Source of the DNA: Triplophysa rosa
Taxonomy: Eukaryota > Chordata > Actinopteri > Cypriniformes > Nemacheilidae
Length of the DNA stretch: 64,000 nucleotides
NCBI RefSeq assembly: GCF_024868665.1
Contig: NC_079891.1
Span: 21,018,621 to 21,082,620, forward strand
Reading direction: 5' to 3'
Made by a program: the position numbers and the translations under genes. Shown here piece by piece: positions 19,420 to 34,400 of this stretch. Within the stretch, counting starts at the first letter, position 1; every line of letters starts with the position of its first letter. Under the pieces are notes generated by a model. The model ran no database searches and was not told where the DNA came from. It saw nothing but the letters and a program-made list of their open reading frames with translations.

Positions 19420-22400
19420 CTGAGCGGTTGAATAAAAGGTATATACATAAATGTGACAGAAAGAGCAGGGAGGTCAAACTTACAGGCCAAAACAATTACA
19501 ACAACATATGACATTGTGTATTAATATTAAAATTACTAATAGTAAAAAACCAAGTAAATATATTACAAGCAATAAATGAATAAATATATAGCAAGGAGCA
19601 GCTATATAAAGTCTTCAGATCAAATTCACACCAGCCATTTCAATTTTATTACATATATCATTTGTTCACATGCACACACACATGCACAACCTAATAAGGT
19701 CCCCTGCCACGGGCCTGTGTGATAACAATCTTCCTGTTTCCCATTATATCACCGAATCAGAATATACAAAGTCAGCTTTTTATGCACCACCAGCCACCCA
19801 GGGGGGAATTGTGGGACATTACCTGTTTTATTACAGTTCCATCAGTCTATTGACTCTGCAATAACCATCACATTATCACTCTCTAATGGGACCCCGTTTC
19901 AGAGCTGCCGCTGAGAAAAGGATTACCCACCATTACACTCAGAAAATAATACGGGAGAACGTGAGACACCAAATTTTGGGAAAGGGACACTTAAATAAGG
20001 CTTAAAGGTCCAGTATATGAAATTTAGCGGCATCTAGTATTGAGTTTGCAAATTGCAACCAACGGCTCACCCCACCCTTCCCTTTCGAAGCACTAAGGTG
20101 GCTGACACAGGGCTGAGATGTTCATCACGCTTTCGCTTCTTTGCTAAAGGAGATAACGTATTTACAAAACGCGCTCTGTAGAGCAGTTTGTCGGTTTACG
20201 GCAACTGTAAAAACAACATGGCGAATTCCATGAAAGGGGCCACGTGCTGTATGTAGATAGATAAACAAAGACATAGGAAACTGACTACAAAATATTATTA
20301 CCCACGAGAAATACACCTCATATTTTGTTGGTTTAATCTGACCTGAGGGGGCATTAAAACCAATAGTTATACAAATATGCCCTACTCACTTTTGGCTACT
20401 ACTTTACACAACAGACAATAAAATCAGGATGCAACACAACAGAAGATGTGTGGATGTGATGTTTGAACATTTTTTGGGTTGCCTTTTTTCACTCCTCTGA
20501 TTTTTGGAAAAAAGGCACTAAAAGGACAGCAAACGCATGCAAAGCAAGATATACTGCCATTTAAAATATGAAACATTTCCATTTCATATATAAAAACTGG
20601 GGTAACAACCTCGCAAAGGGCTGTGAACAGACTCGAGAAGGAAAAATAAGTGTTTTTGATGTTTGCCAGCAGAATGTCCATTCTTTTCTTTCACACTTTT
20701 TCTGCCTCTTTCAGACTGCGGGGTAAAACAGACATCTTTTTTCAATTAACGTATCCGTTTGAAGTACGAGAGAGACATATGGTGTCAGAACTCACAGCCT
20801 GCCATGCAAATGATAAACTTGGCACAGTTCATGACGAATACTTTGTGATGTCACCATGCATGGAATGCATCAGTGGTCAGCTTCACCTCTTCACTAACAG
20901 ATAGTCCCGACCGTGCTTATGAAAACTTGTTTATTCATTAAATCCACTTTGATGAGAAGGGACAACAATTACCAACAGAAACCCATCTGTTGACCACAGA
21001 AACGTCGAGTTAATTAATGGAACATGGAGCTTAGTGGAATGCAGAACGAAAATAATTAACATGCTTTTTCGCCTTATGGGTTTGTCAGAATAGCCAGTTA
21101 CAGCTTTCACCTAAAGTATTTACCAGAGATGCATGAGAGAACAAACACACATGCACACACAATCACACACACACAACACTTTAGTTACAGTATATTGTGT
21201 TGAGAGGGTAAATGGTGTGCTGATGATATTAACTGCTTGGAATATCTAAACGCAGGACTGCATTACAAATACAGTGCAGCTGTAGGTCAGTTAAAGGTCC
21301 AGTGTGTAATTTTTTGGAGGATCTATTGCCAGAAATGCAATATAATATACATGTCGTCAGAGGTGTATAAAGTGGTTACATAATGAAGCGTTATGTTTTT
21401 ATTACCTCAGAATGAGCTATTTCTATCTACATACACTGCAGGTCCCCTTACATGGAATTCATCATGTTGTTTCTACGGTAGCCCAAACGGACAAACTGCT
21501 CTACAGAGCGCGTTTTGTAAATACATTAACTCCTTTGGCAATGAAGTGTAAAAGTGACGACATCCTAGTTCTGTGCCAGCCACCGTAGTACTTAGAAAGG
21601 GAGGGGGGATGGTTGGAGTGAGCAATTCGCAACCTCACACTAGAAAAGAAATGTGATTTCTGGAATGTGGATTTAACTGCTTAATCACTTGGATTTGGTA
21701 ATAGAAAGTATGTCGTTCTATGTTTGGGGACGTTGCTTCAAGTCCAATAGATGGCTTTTCAATCTCGCTTCATATTGTATGAGCTTATACTGCACAATAA
21801 ATACATTTACAGTACATTTGTAATGTGTTGAAACATTTTAATGTGTGATGTACAGCAAAAATTTTAGCTTAGTCGCACCAAAACTCCTATGCTGCTTTTG
21901 GGACTCATGCAGCGTGTAACCTGTTTATACGGGTGGAGAAATAAATGCATACCACTCGTCGCAAAAGCAGGATGTGTGAAACAAGCCTACCTCAAATGTT
22001 TAACAAGACTATAAAACTTTAAATAGACTATAAAAACAATATGTAGATCTAATAAATGTTTCTTTTCAAAGACATCAATTTTAAGGATTCTCATTTGTTT
22101 ACATCTGTCAGATGGGCAATTCCATGCAAATGTCAACCTTAAGTTTTTACCAAAGGTTTTCACCATGATGTTAGGCCAGATGTCAATATTTGGTGGTTTA
22201 AATAGCCATGTGAAGTCTCAAAGTTTTTAAAGCATCTTTTGTTTTTAAAATATAGTTCCCTTTCTTTCGGTCTCTCGACGTTGTGTCGAACTGACAGATG
22301 GGGTTCGTCCCTGACAACCAATCGCTTCCGACTACTTAGAAAAGGCCAATGAAAATTGGCGAATGAAATTTTCATGCCGGACTCCGCCCCGGAAATCCGG

Positions 22401-25400
22401 GTATAAAAGGGAGATGGCGTGCTTCATTCATTCACCTTTTGTTCTTCGGAGCCTTCGCTTGTGAAGATCAACTCTCGCTACTACTTAGCAACTCCAGATT
22501 GCCGGTTCTACGACGTGGTGCAGCGGACGGTACCTTCCTGCAGCGACTTCCCCTGGGCGTCTCGGCGGATCCAGAGGTGTTCGAGCTAGCAGACGGTGCC
22601 ACAGTGCACGTCTGCATTCTAAAAGAGCAAATTTCTCCAGCGTGGCATGTCCCGCTGTTCTCGTGGGTGCAACACACTCATCGCTTCCAGTACGCTGGGG
22701 CAGCCCTTGTGGATACGTCCTGCCCGCACTGCGGGCGGTTGACGATTCAGATGTTGCGTCATGGGTGGCTGTGTTCCCACGGGTCTCAGTCACCACCTCG
22801 TCTGCTTCCCGTTCCGTGACGGCAGGACTACGGCCCTGCCGCCCGCTACGGCGAGCAGCGAGGGTGATATGAGGATTACTGTGAGCGCTAATCCATTAGC
22901 CACTGGCTCGCGGACCGTTCGCACCTCGTCTTGCTCGTCTGACCGTTACCCATGAGACGGTCCGCCGTCTTATTCCTCAATCACGTATTGGACACGGTAC
23001 GTGATGATGAGATGTCTGTTGCAGCATCGGAGGGTGACTTACTGGCATCAGACTCCGACGATTCCTTGAAGATTCCTTGAAGCTCCCTCCCTCGGGGGTT
23101 CGAGATCAGGAAGAAGGGGACGTCAAATTGTCAGCCATGCTTTCCCGGGCCGCCGGCGTTGGGTTGCAGTGCCCGCACTGCCTCTCCCAATGCTCACGGC
23201 TGGATACATGGTACCTCGGGTTTGAGAGCGGCTCCATGCCGTACTCGCCCCAGTGCCGTGTTTCCCCGGAAGTGCATGAGGAACTTAGTACGACCTGGAA
23301 CGCCCGCTTCGGCGCGTGCACGTCAACTAGTTCCATCACCCTTTCTTCCCTTGATGGTGGGGCAGCTAGAGGATACGTCGAGTCCCCCTGGGGCTCTACC
23401 TAGACTCCCGTCCAAAGCACGTAGGCTTTTCGGCATCCAGGATGTCGAGAACTTACTCTGCTGCGGGCCAAGCTGTCCCCTCTCTCCACGCTATGGCCAT
23501 CCTGCAGGCCAAGGCGTTCAGAGAGCTCCACGAGGGTAAGACCGACCCAGCGCTTATGCAGGAACTCCGCCTCGCGGACCTCGCTGTACGGGCGACCAAC
23601 GTGACCGCGCGGGCCCTGGGTCAGGCGATGTCCACACATGTGGTCCAGGAGAGACACCTCTGGCCAAACCCTGCACAAATGGGTTGCAAGAAAGTCCGCT
23701 TTCTCGACGCACCCATCTCGCAAGGGGGGGCTGTTTGGTGATACTGCCGAGCCACAGTTCTCCACAGTAAAAGGAGCAGACAGAGGATATCAAGCATAAC
23801 CTCCCCCACCGTGACTCGGCCGCCCCCTGCTCTCACCCTCTACACGACGGTGTTCGGCAACTCGACGTTGCGTCATGGCAAGGCGCAACATCGAATGTAC
23901 ATTGCAGCCCTCAGCACTCTCAAATCAACGGTGCGTGGAGCTGCATCGCCAGGCAGGCGAACCAGCAGAGCCAGTCTTCTTCCCGGGGGCCCGCCCCCGG
24001 CGAGAGACCCGCACTGCCAGCCATCGAACCACCCCCTGGGGGGTCGATGAAGCAGATCGTACCCTTAGTCCCCCTGTCGCGGTCCCTGGGAGCTTGGCTC
24101 GAGCTTCCCACACCGTCACGGTGGCTGAGGAGAACAATCCGTCTCTGCTATGCGATCCAGTTCGCCAGAAACCCGCCCAAGTTCCGGGGCATCCTCGCCA
24201 CCTCGGTCAGAGGCCGGGATGCTCCCGTACTACGGGGCGAGGTCGCCACCCTTCTGGCGAAGGGTGCGATCGAGTCCGTCCCCCTAGCCGAGATGTCCAA
24301 GGGGTTTTACAGCCCCTACTTCATCGTCCCCAAAAGAGGCGGGGGGGTGCGCCCCATCCTAGATCTGCGTACCCTGAACAGACACCTGCACAAGCTGCCG
24401 TTCAGGATGCTCACGCAGAAGCGCATCCTGACATCTGGCAGATGTCAGGATTGGTTCATGGCAATCGACCTAAAGGACGCTTACTTTCATGTCTCGATTC
24501 TCCCTCGTCATCGCCCATTCCTACGGTTCACTTTCGAGGGTCAGGCATATCAGTACAGAGTCCTCCCCTTCTGTCTGTCTCTGTCTCCACGAGTCTTTAC
24601 GAAGATCGTGGAAGCCGCCCTCTCTCCCCTCAGGGAGAAGGGTGTGCGGGTACTCAACTATCTCGATGACTGGCTTATCTTGGCACACTCGCGAGATCTG
24701 TTGTGTGCACACAGGGACCTGGTGCTCCGGCACAGGGGGCTACAGGTCAACCGAGAGAAGAGCAAGCTCTCCCCTGTGCAGAGCATCCTCTATCTTGGTA
24801 TGGAACTCAACTCTGTCACCATGACAGCGCGACTGTCCACAGCACGCGCCCAGTCGGTGTTGAACTGCCTGGATCATTTCAAGCAGTCAGCGGTTCCCCT
24901 GAAACTATTTCAGAGGCTCCTGGGACACATGGCATCCTCTGCCGACGCACCCTAACCCCTTGGTCTTCCATGACCTTCCTTCGGGCAGGGGTTCCCCTAG
25001 GGCAGGTTACGAGGCATGTCGTGGTGACGACGGACGCCTCCCTGCAGGGTTGGGGTGCAGTGTGCAACGGGCACGCAGTGTCGGGGTTTTGGACGGGCCC
25101 CCGCCTGCGCTGGCATATCAATTGCCTAGAGTTGTGGACCGTGCTACTCGCACTGAAGAGGCTGAAACCTTTCGTGCAAGGCAAGCACGTGCTGGTCCGG
25201 TCGGACAGCACTATGGCAGTAGCGTATATCAATCGTCAGGGTGGCGTTCGCTCACTGCAGTTAACACGACTCGCCCGACGCCTCCTCCAGTGGAGTCAGC
25301 AGGTGACCCGCTCCCTGTGTGCCACGTATATCCCAGGCGACCTGAACCAGACAGCCGATGCGCTCTCTCGTCAGTCGACGCCTCGCGGAGAGTGGCGACT

Positions 25401-28400
25401 CCATCCCCTCGCAGTCCAGCTCATTTGGGTGCAGTTCGGGCAGGTCCAGGTAGACCTGTTTGCCTCCCTCGAAACCACCCATTGCCCGCTTTGGTACTCT
25501 CTGACCGAGGGACCCCTCGGCACGGATGCCCTAGCGCACAGCTGGCCATGGGACAAGCGGAAGTACGCCTTCCCCCCAGTGAGCCTCATTGCACAGACCC
25601 TGTGCAAGGTCAGGGAAGAGTAGCATCAAGTGTTACTCGTTGCGCCACACTGGCCCAACCGGACTTGGTTTTCGGAGCTAATGCTCTTGACGACAGCTCC
25701 CCCCTGGCCGATTCCCCTGGCAAAGGACCTGCTTTCCCAGGGGAAGGGCACGTTATGGCATCCCAGGCCAGACCTCTGGAACCTCCATGTCTGGCCTCTG
25801 GACGGGACGAGGAGATCCTGAGTGGTCTGCCCCCAGCGGTGGTAGCTACCATTTCTCAGGCTAGGGCACCTGCCACTAGGCGACTGTACGCCTACAAGTG
25901 GCGCCTCTTCTCGACCTGGTGTGCTTCTCGAGGAGAAGACCCACGGAGTTGTGCGATCGGGTCCGTGCTGTCCTTCCTACAAGAGAGACTCGAGACTAAC
26001 CTCTCCCCCTCCACACTGAAAGTGTATGTAGCCGCCATTGCCGCTCATCACAACTCAGTTGCTGGGAAGTCTCTAGGGCAGCACGACCTGGTCATTAGCT
26101 TCCTAAAGGGCGCTAGGAGGCGCAATCCGCCTCGTCCGCGCTCCATACCCTTTTGGGACCTGGATGTAGCCCTGACAGGTCTCACCAGGCCCCCCTTCGA
26201 GCCCCTAGGGGAAGCCGCTCTTCCTCATCTTACGATGAAGACGGTTCTCCTTATGGCGCTCGCCTTCATCAAGAGGGTAGGGGATCTACAGCCTTTCTCC
26301 GTGTCCCCTGACTGCCTAGAGTTTGGACCCAGGGATTCTCACGTTATCCTGAGACCTCAGCCCGGCTACGTGCCCAAGGTTCCCATCGTTCTTTTTCGGG
26401 ACCAGTGGTGAACTTACAGGCGCTCCCCACTGAGGAGGAAGACCCAACCCCATCCGTGTTGTGTCCAGTACGCGCGCTGCGCCTTTACTTAGACCGCACG
26501 CAGAGCCACAGGAGCTCTGAGCAGCTCTTTGTCTGTTTTGGAGATCAGCAGGGAGGGCTGTCTCAAACAGAGATTGGCGCACTGGATCATGGACGCCGTC
26601 GCTATGGCGTACCTGTGCTAAGATCGCCTACGCCCACTGGGTGAGAGCTCTCTCCACACGGAGTACAGCCTCCTCGTGGGCACTGGCTCGAGGCGCCTCT
26701 CTGGCAGACATCTGCAGAGCTGCGGGTTGGGCTACACCCATCACCTTCGCAAGGTCCTACAGCCTCCGCGTAAAACCGGTATCGGCTCGAGTCTTGCAGG
26801 CATCAGGCAAGACTGGCGGCCGGTAGGGTGTACGCCTATGACAATACCTTCCCCCTTTCTCCTAAAGGGGTCAGCGTACTAACTAGCCTCCCTTCTTCCC
26901 CCACTGCGTGAAGAACAGGCACTCCATCCATCACTAGCAAGCACCTCCTGCGGGCGGGCTGGGCAGAGCAGCCCTGCCCCTTAGGTCGGGTATCTCCGGA
27001 GTTATTCGCAACATAGCTCTAACCGGACCTAGTGCTACCAGACGTTGCAACCCCCCAGTAGGGCAGTTCCGTCTGATGTATCCTCATACTGGTTCCCACC
27101 TTGGTAACCCATGACCTCCCCAGGTGGACCTCCACCTCACGGTTTACTCTTCAGCCGCACTTTCTTCCCATGAGTTCTCCCCCATCGGTGAGACCATGTT
27201 GGTATCTCCACTAGACTCCTCCCTGCGGTAGGAAGTGGTCTCTGTAGCGCACCCCCCACTTGAGGAAGTAGCGCTTACCCAGTGGCCTTACGGTTCTGGG
27301 CGGCTTCTCGCTGTTAGAGAAACAAGGCCGCCGCCTGTGAGGCCGAAGGTAGGGGCCTTCCCACCTTTCAAGAAAGTTCTGGGACCCCCTACCTACCCAC
27401 TGGTAGATTACAATTTTGCGGTAGCGCTCACGGCTGACACGCCCAGGCCAGTCACCGTCGCTTCGTTGAGATTGTGACAGGGCACAGTGTTATGGCGTTT
27501 TCCATTGGAACTCCATCTGTCGGTTCGACACAACGTCGAGAGACCGACAGAAAGGGAACGTCTCGGTTACGTTTGTAACCTCGGTTCCCTGATGGAGGGA
27601 ACGAGACGTTGTGTCCTCCTTGCCACAACACGTGCTGTCCTCTGCAGCAGTCGTGAGAGGTCTCAGGCTCCTCAGAACAAAGGTGAATGAATTAAGCACG
27701 CCTCCACGTCTCCCTTTTATACCCGGATTTCCGGGGGCGGAGTCTGGCATGCAAATTTCATTCGCCAATTTTCATTGGCCTTTTCTAAGTAGTCGGAAGC
27801 GATTGGTTCTCAGGGACGAACCCCATCTGTCGGTTCGACACAACGTCTCGTTCCCTCCATAAGGGAACCGAGGTTACAAACGTAACCGAGACGCTTTCTA
27901 TAGTCACGCAAGTAAATTGCTCATTCCTCATAAATAGGCAGATTTTTTTACTACTTTACTGTAGGCACATCTTTTTACAACTATTTCATGTTGAAGAGCC
28001 ATCGCTTCTCCATTTGTTGAGTATTCTTGCTTCTGGTTTGCACATTTTAATTTACATAAACCAAGTATGTTGTTTCTCAAAAGCGTAAGTCCTTTGTCAC
28101 ATCCATAACACATTCATTTTTCTCGCATTTAAAATATAAAGGTAGTGTCACTGTCACATCCATAATGCTGGAATTGGCAAGATGCTTCACCACATGCAAC
28201 GATGATTTGACGCCATACTCTTCCAGCTATAGAATCTCTGTTCCGTTATACTTTATTGTAGTTGGTATTATTATCACATTTAAACTCCTTCGACATTTAA
28301 ACTCCTTCATGAGTCAGTACTCACTCACGCATTGGTGGGCTGAATCAGCAGTGGCCCGTGCCCACGGGCGGTCCTGGTAGAATGGTGCGCAACGCTCACA

Positions 28401-31400
28401 GTCGACCCCAGCGGTGTGGTGCTCACAAGCACACATCAGACGTCCCTCCTCATTGGTTACACACTCGCTGGCGTGACCGTTACACTTGCACCTGAGAAAG
28501 AGTTGATATCACATTCCTGCACTTTTGTGACATTTGTAATTGTCATAAATTGTCTGTGTTCTGAATCTACAAAGGCTTTCCTGTGGCTCAGGGGTTAAAG
28601 CATACCACTAGCAACGCCAAGGTCATGGGTTCGATCCCAGGGGATTGCACATAGTCAGAAACAAATGTATAATGTCGATTTGGATAAAGTCGATTTGGAT
28701 AAAAGCATCTGCCAAATGCATACATGTAAATGTATTCAGTGTAAGGGTTTAATGCATTATTTAGTAATAAAACTTCTCCTTATGAGAAGGAGTGTTTTTT
28801 TCCCATTGCATGACAATCCCCTATTAACCGGATGAGTTGCGAACTTAAATATTAGTGTGTGTCTGTACTTATTTACATCTATGAGGATAACTAAATATAG
28901 TTGAATGTCATGACAATCGACTGTTTCATATGCCTTTATTAGCTAAAATGCTTATTTGTATAAAATGCTTAATCAACTGTTAGTGATTAGTTCAGCTGTG
29001 TGAGGGTTATGTTTCAGGCAATATAAAATGTATATCATGAACCTTATATAAATATAAAAACAAACCAAAGTAAGCCCCTTAAACACTATCTTAATTGCTT
29101 TTGTTTATGGCATTTGTAATGATTACAGTAAGCTATAGGTATCTAAGCCATAAATGTGTTCATATTGAATGCTTTAATGCATTATTTTGTCAGATCAGGT
29201 CACAGAAGCAGGCCTGTCATGTGGAGGTGGCAGGGTCACACGTGAGGTCAAACAATGACATAGTAGTATGTTAGTTGTGAAATTCAGTACTGTGACAAAT
29301 GTTAGGTTGACAATCTACAGTATGGTTTCTTAGTGTGTGTTTACAATGAGAGATGCCGTGCACCACCAGTTGTGTCATTTTTATTAGGTGGCAGAAGCAG
29401 CTGTAGCCAAGCTGTAGCCAAGGTGAAGAGGCAGGGTCACAGGTGTTTAGCCTTTTAAAACATGATTGTGTTATTTGTTGTGCATTATATTAAGGTTGCA
29501 CTCTTATAAAGGTCTAAGCACTCAGTCATACATACAGTTGTTTTAACAATGTAGGCATAAATACGTATGTATATAAAAAGCAACTAGTTGTATATTCTGG
29601 TGTATTTCTAAGGATAATCCTTAGAAATAAGTATAATCCTGCTGTAGACAGCAATTGACAGTGTAAGAATGAGAGTGACAACAATGAAAAACAGTTGATG
29701 TTGAATGTCATCAGTTGAAACAGTTGAAACAAGTTGATGTCTTCAGTGTCTATATTTGCTTTATATATTTTATCTTCATTTGTTTTAACTTTCTATGTTG
29801 CGAAGAGTTTTTCCATGTTTAAATGGAAACCGAACAACAACATGGATTTGTAATGTTGTCTCTTTTAGACTCGTGTTAACATTTTCGTCTTTTAGATTTT
29901 CACAGTTGTGTTGTTGTTGTTTTACCTGCCCCCCACAGAGAAGTCAGATATGGCATAAAAATATGAGCGCAGCACTTTGGCATCTTTGAGGAACTCGTCT
30001 CCAAAAGTGTTCAGTCTGTCCAGAGAGATGAGGATATCTGTAGCTGTCACCCAGTCCTACAAAGAGAAAGAGAGATGAAAGAGTGTTTCAGTGCCCAGTA
30101 CTTTTCTTAAGTGATCTTGTTTACAAAAGTTAACAAATTCATGACTGTATGTGTTATTGCAGTGGCATCATGCTCGGCTGGTAAGATCACATGGTTGCAG
30201 AAAAAAGGGCCCAAAGCATCTCTCTCATCATTTATTTATCCTCATGCTGTCTCAAAACCGCAAGACTTAAAACAGCCTCAATGTTAATATTCTTTAGAAA
30301 ATGCTGTACACGTAAAAACACAAACAATCTTCGAACATTTGAATTTACAGTTGGAGGTCTTTATGTATGCACATATGTGAGATAAAGAGAAATTAATGTA
30401 GGTGACAGAATGGATTTTTCTTTCCCTGTAGACAAAATATCAGCACATACCCCTCATACACGTATGGTCAAGTGGGTGCGTCACGTATTGGTGTGATAGT
30501 GTGAAAGGAATAGAGTTTGGTCATCCTTATCAGTTTCTGGCCTGTTGACCTCTGTTCTGTCCGTGTTAATGGGTTTTGAGCATGGGTGACAGCCCCGCAT
30601 GCGTAGGTGAATGCGCACATGTTCCATTCTGTGGAACAAGGGGCCAAGATAAAGAAAAAGAGAGACGCTAGCTGGCCCAATCCCTGCAAGCACATCCAAA
30701 CTTCCTCTCAGAAGGCCGGTAACACCATTCTTATTCACAGCAGTTGAGTAAACAAAACTGAGAAACAAATAACCCCATCCATGTATCTTTTTCTCTCTAA
30801 TGATGCTCCTCTGGCTTTGCTTTCGTTTTCATTATATCTGCCCCTGTGTTCTTCTGCTTCCACCTTCCTCAAATTATTCTTCATTTTCACTGCTGCTTCT
30901 CTTTTCTTTTCCTCATCCACGCTTTATTCCTTAGCCTGTGTTTTTCTCTCTATCTGCTCGCTGCGTCTTGTCTTGCTTGTTTGTGCATCACGTAGAAAAG
31001 GACTTGTTTTGGGGGTAGAGACAATGTGCTGTGAATCACAAACGCAAATAACTCCAGGACAAGAAACGAAAGATAGAGATATGGAATGTTTAGTTTGTCC
31101 GCTTTGAACTTATTCTAATGGGCTGTTTCCGGAGGTGAGGTGACAGGACAGGCAACGCTGGCTATGGCTTGGGCATCTAAAGGCCCCTGAGGTTGGGATA
31201 ATTACAGTAGGATAGTTGACAAATCTGCAGGAAGGCCCTGTAAATGTATTCTTCTAAGTCTCTACAATCCCCACTGACTGCATCACTATTCTGATCCTCA
31301 GTGGTCTGGGATATCTCCAAATAAGCATGCAGAACTTAATATATGCATGGGTGTCAAGCAGGTCATGAAATGACATTTAGATTCAGGTTTCATTTATTTA

Positions 31401-34400
31401 TTTATTTACACGTCAGGAGCTTTAGTTCTGTAAATGCAAATAGCAAGTCATTTTTCTTTATTAACCTAACATTGAGAAACCTTTTCAAATGTAGTAATAG
31501 CATATTATTTAGGTTCTCTTGCTGTTAGTACAAGCGTACAACTAGACACTTACAATGTGTGCTAACTGTGTATCTTGCGACACTAACCTAAAGACGAATG
31601 CCCAAGCACAAGAATACCTCATTTAAATCAATGGTGGGCTAATTCTGTAAAACAGTGCATACAGAAACAGAAAGAGATGCAAAGATTTCTTTACCCTGTT
31701 GGTTTATCTGCTTCAGTCAGGGTCGTGTTAACAAGCGCTCTGTCATCTCTCCGCATTTGTACCGTGATTAATTGTATTGCCACTTCACAGCTCAGCTTAT
31801 TGGCTCAGACTCTATGCCATTAAAGGATGTTCCCTGGGTTGGAATTAAAGGCACATTTGATTTCAAGTGCCATGAATCCCTAACCACAACTTATCTATGT
31901 CTTATACTGTATGGTAACAGAGTATGGATAGAAACAGAAATCAATTTAAAGCAGCCATCCGTAACTTATTGGGTTAAAAATAAACAAATATAAGTTGAGC
32001 CTTCCTATCCTGATTTGCAATGGTAAGATTATAAAAAAAACATTTAACCGTCAGAAAGAATTTAAAAGGAATGTCAGTTTGATGCCAGTTGACGTCAACC
32101 CACATAAATATAAGTTTGTAAAGTAACATGCAATTTTATGTTTCAAACAGAGATGGTGATGAGCACTTGAGAAACATAGGCAACGCTGATCCAGAAGATT
32201 TTTCTGCTTTAGTTTTTTATATTATACACGTTTGAACAAAATACAACAAACAGAACCTTTATAATCTTTAAAGTGGCCATATGACACGGCTAAAACGAAT
32301 ATTATCGTTTGTTTTAGATGTAATGCAATATGTCTACACGATTTAAGGTTAAAAAACGCTGTATTTCCCACACACCGTGCATGTTTGTATCTCCTCTTTG
32401 CCCCGCCTCTCTGAAACGTGCAGATTTTTTACAAAACTCATCGCTCTGAAAAGCGAGGTGTGTTATGATTGGCCAGTTAACCAGTGCGTAGTGATTGACT
32501 ATAAGACTTGACTACTGTAATGCACTGCTTAGTGGTTGTCCTGCATCATCAATAAACAAACTACAGTTAGTTCAAAATGCAGCTGCTAGAGTTCTAACCA
32601 GGTCCAGAAAATATGATCACATAACCCCAGTTTTATCATCCCTTCACTGGTTACCCATTAAGTATCGTATTGACTTTAAAGTTCTTTTAATTACTTATAA
32701 AGTAAAAGAGCTTCTATCTTATTAAAAGCCATCACGCTCTCTAAGATCTCAAAACTCTGGACTTTTGATAACAGCTAGAATAAATAAATCCACCAAAAGA
32801 GCTAAAGCTTTGTCATACGTAGCACCTAAACTCTGGAATAGCCTTACCGATACTATTCGAGGGTCAGACACACTCTCCCTATTTAAATCTAGATTAAAGA
32901 CACATCTTTTCAGCCAAGCTTTCACTTAATGCATAATATGCTAAATTAATTAATTAATGAATGAACAGCAGCTACGCTAATTATTCTCTTTTTTCCCTCC
33001 TCCCCCGCCTTGGGATGCCCATCCCAAGGTATGGAGAGATGTACGCCAGGACCAGATGAACGTCATATGCCCATCCCTAACTAGAGATCACACCAGCTCC
33101 AGCTGAACATCCGGTGCCATCCTCCTGCAAGAGCCTGGACTGACTGACTGACGGACTGACTGACCATCCCAGCTCCATCTCAAGCAATTCCATCACCACC
33201 CAAGAGCAAAGTGACCATCTCAGCTCCAGCTCAGGCAATTCCATCCCCAACCAAGAGCAAAGACGGACTACTTGTCACATTAATGCTAAATTTACAATGA
33301 TTAGTATTAAATGCTAAACTTACATCACATGACAGCAGTTTGAAGTTATAGCTGCACTCAGTTACATTATTCCATTATTATTTTCCCTGCTTATAACATT
33401 CCTCTGTTGCCTGATATCGATAAAAAAAATAATAATAATAAGACAAATTAGACCCAAACGGTTTCAACAAATGAAACTTCCTAAATCACAACTAATAAAC
33501 TCTCCCTATTCTTCATAAACATTTACTCAGTAACTTTTATTCAAAGTCACTGAGTGCAGCTGTGACACGTCAGATGAGATCCTGCCCTCCCGGGTGAGGC
33601 TGGTTTCTCCCGAGTTTTTTTTTTCTCCATTTATTTATCATTGGAGTTTGGGTTCCTCGCCACAGGGCATTGTTGGCTGGCTTGCTCACCGGGAAACTGC
33701 ATTTATTAGATATTATTAGAATGATCTTGCTTGTTCTATAAACACCATGCACTGTGCTGTGTTTTTCATGTTCTTCTCCTGTAAAGCTGCTTTGGAACAA
33801 TCCGCATTGTGAAAAGCACTATATAAATAAAATTGAATTGAATTGAAAAAAAAATCAACAAATGCATCAAAGCAAACAAGCGCTCTGATTTAATTTAAAT
33901 AGAAAATGGTTGCCACCTAGATATAATTAATCCAATACCTTACGGCTAAACCACAATGACATTCAAAGCGACATCATGTCATAATGAAGAAAATATGATT
34001 TTAATTTTGTCCCTCCTATTTTCATGTCTTGATTAATACTAGCTGAACTATGGCTAATTGTCTCAGGCCAGTTGCTCTATGAGATATTATTTACATGGTA
34101 GGATGGAAGTAATCCTTGAAAGGTTAATTATTAGATCGTTTATTGGCGGTTCTTTGTGCAAACGGCAGCGTGCAGTTAATTAGTCTTCATTTGCTTTTGC
34201 CTGTTCGGCTGATGAGTTCATTAAAACTGCTGACTACAGAGAAAATGAAAAACAGTCTCTCAGTTCTCAATCGGGCAATGTGGTTTCTTACACTTTATTG
34301 AGTGTTTTTGTGAAAGTACACTCCTCACAGCCACACGCCTTTCAAGGGCACGTCCTGTCATCACATCACGCAGTGTACCGTCTCCCTCCTTCAGTTACCT

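Larger units (their letters stand above)
19420..22254. other. Intron 4 of lamc3, 3' part
   Basis: AT-rich intron sequence; apart from the two MITE-like pieces listed separately, nothing is recognised. Confidence 0.5.
22255..27892 (+). mobile_element. DIRS-type tyrosine-recombinase retrotransposon in lamc3 intron 4
   Basis: Plus-strand element with inverted terminal repeats (22255-22453 and 27666-27892) and an internal complementary region (27513-27617). Gag, RT/RNase H, methyltransferase-like and recombinase parts follow in that order. It differs from the Ngaro at 4871 by inverted rather than split direct repeats and by the STRS...[10 protein letters not shown] recombinase type. All ORFs are frameshifted or shortened. 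It is antisense to lamc3. Confidence 0.9.

Noticed and set aside
28329..28335. Earlier GTGAGT donor for lamc3 exon 4
   Set aside because: It would leave the wrong phase for exon 5 and remove two residues between conserved cysteines.
28571..28650. Functional tRNA gene in intron 3
   Set aside because: It is the head of a SINE with the standard tail; the acceptor stem does not pair.
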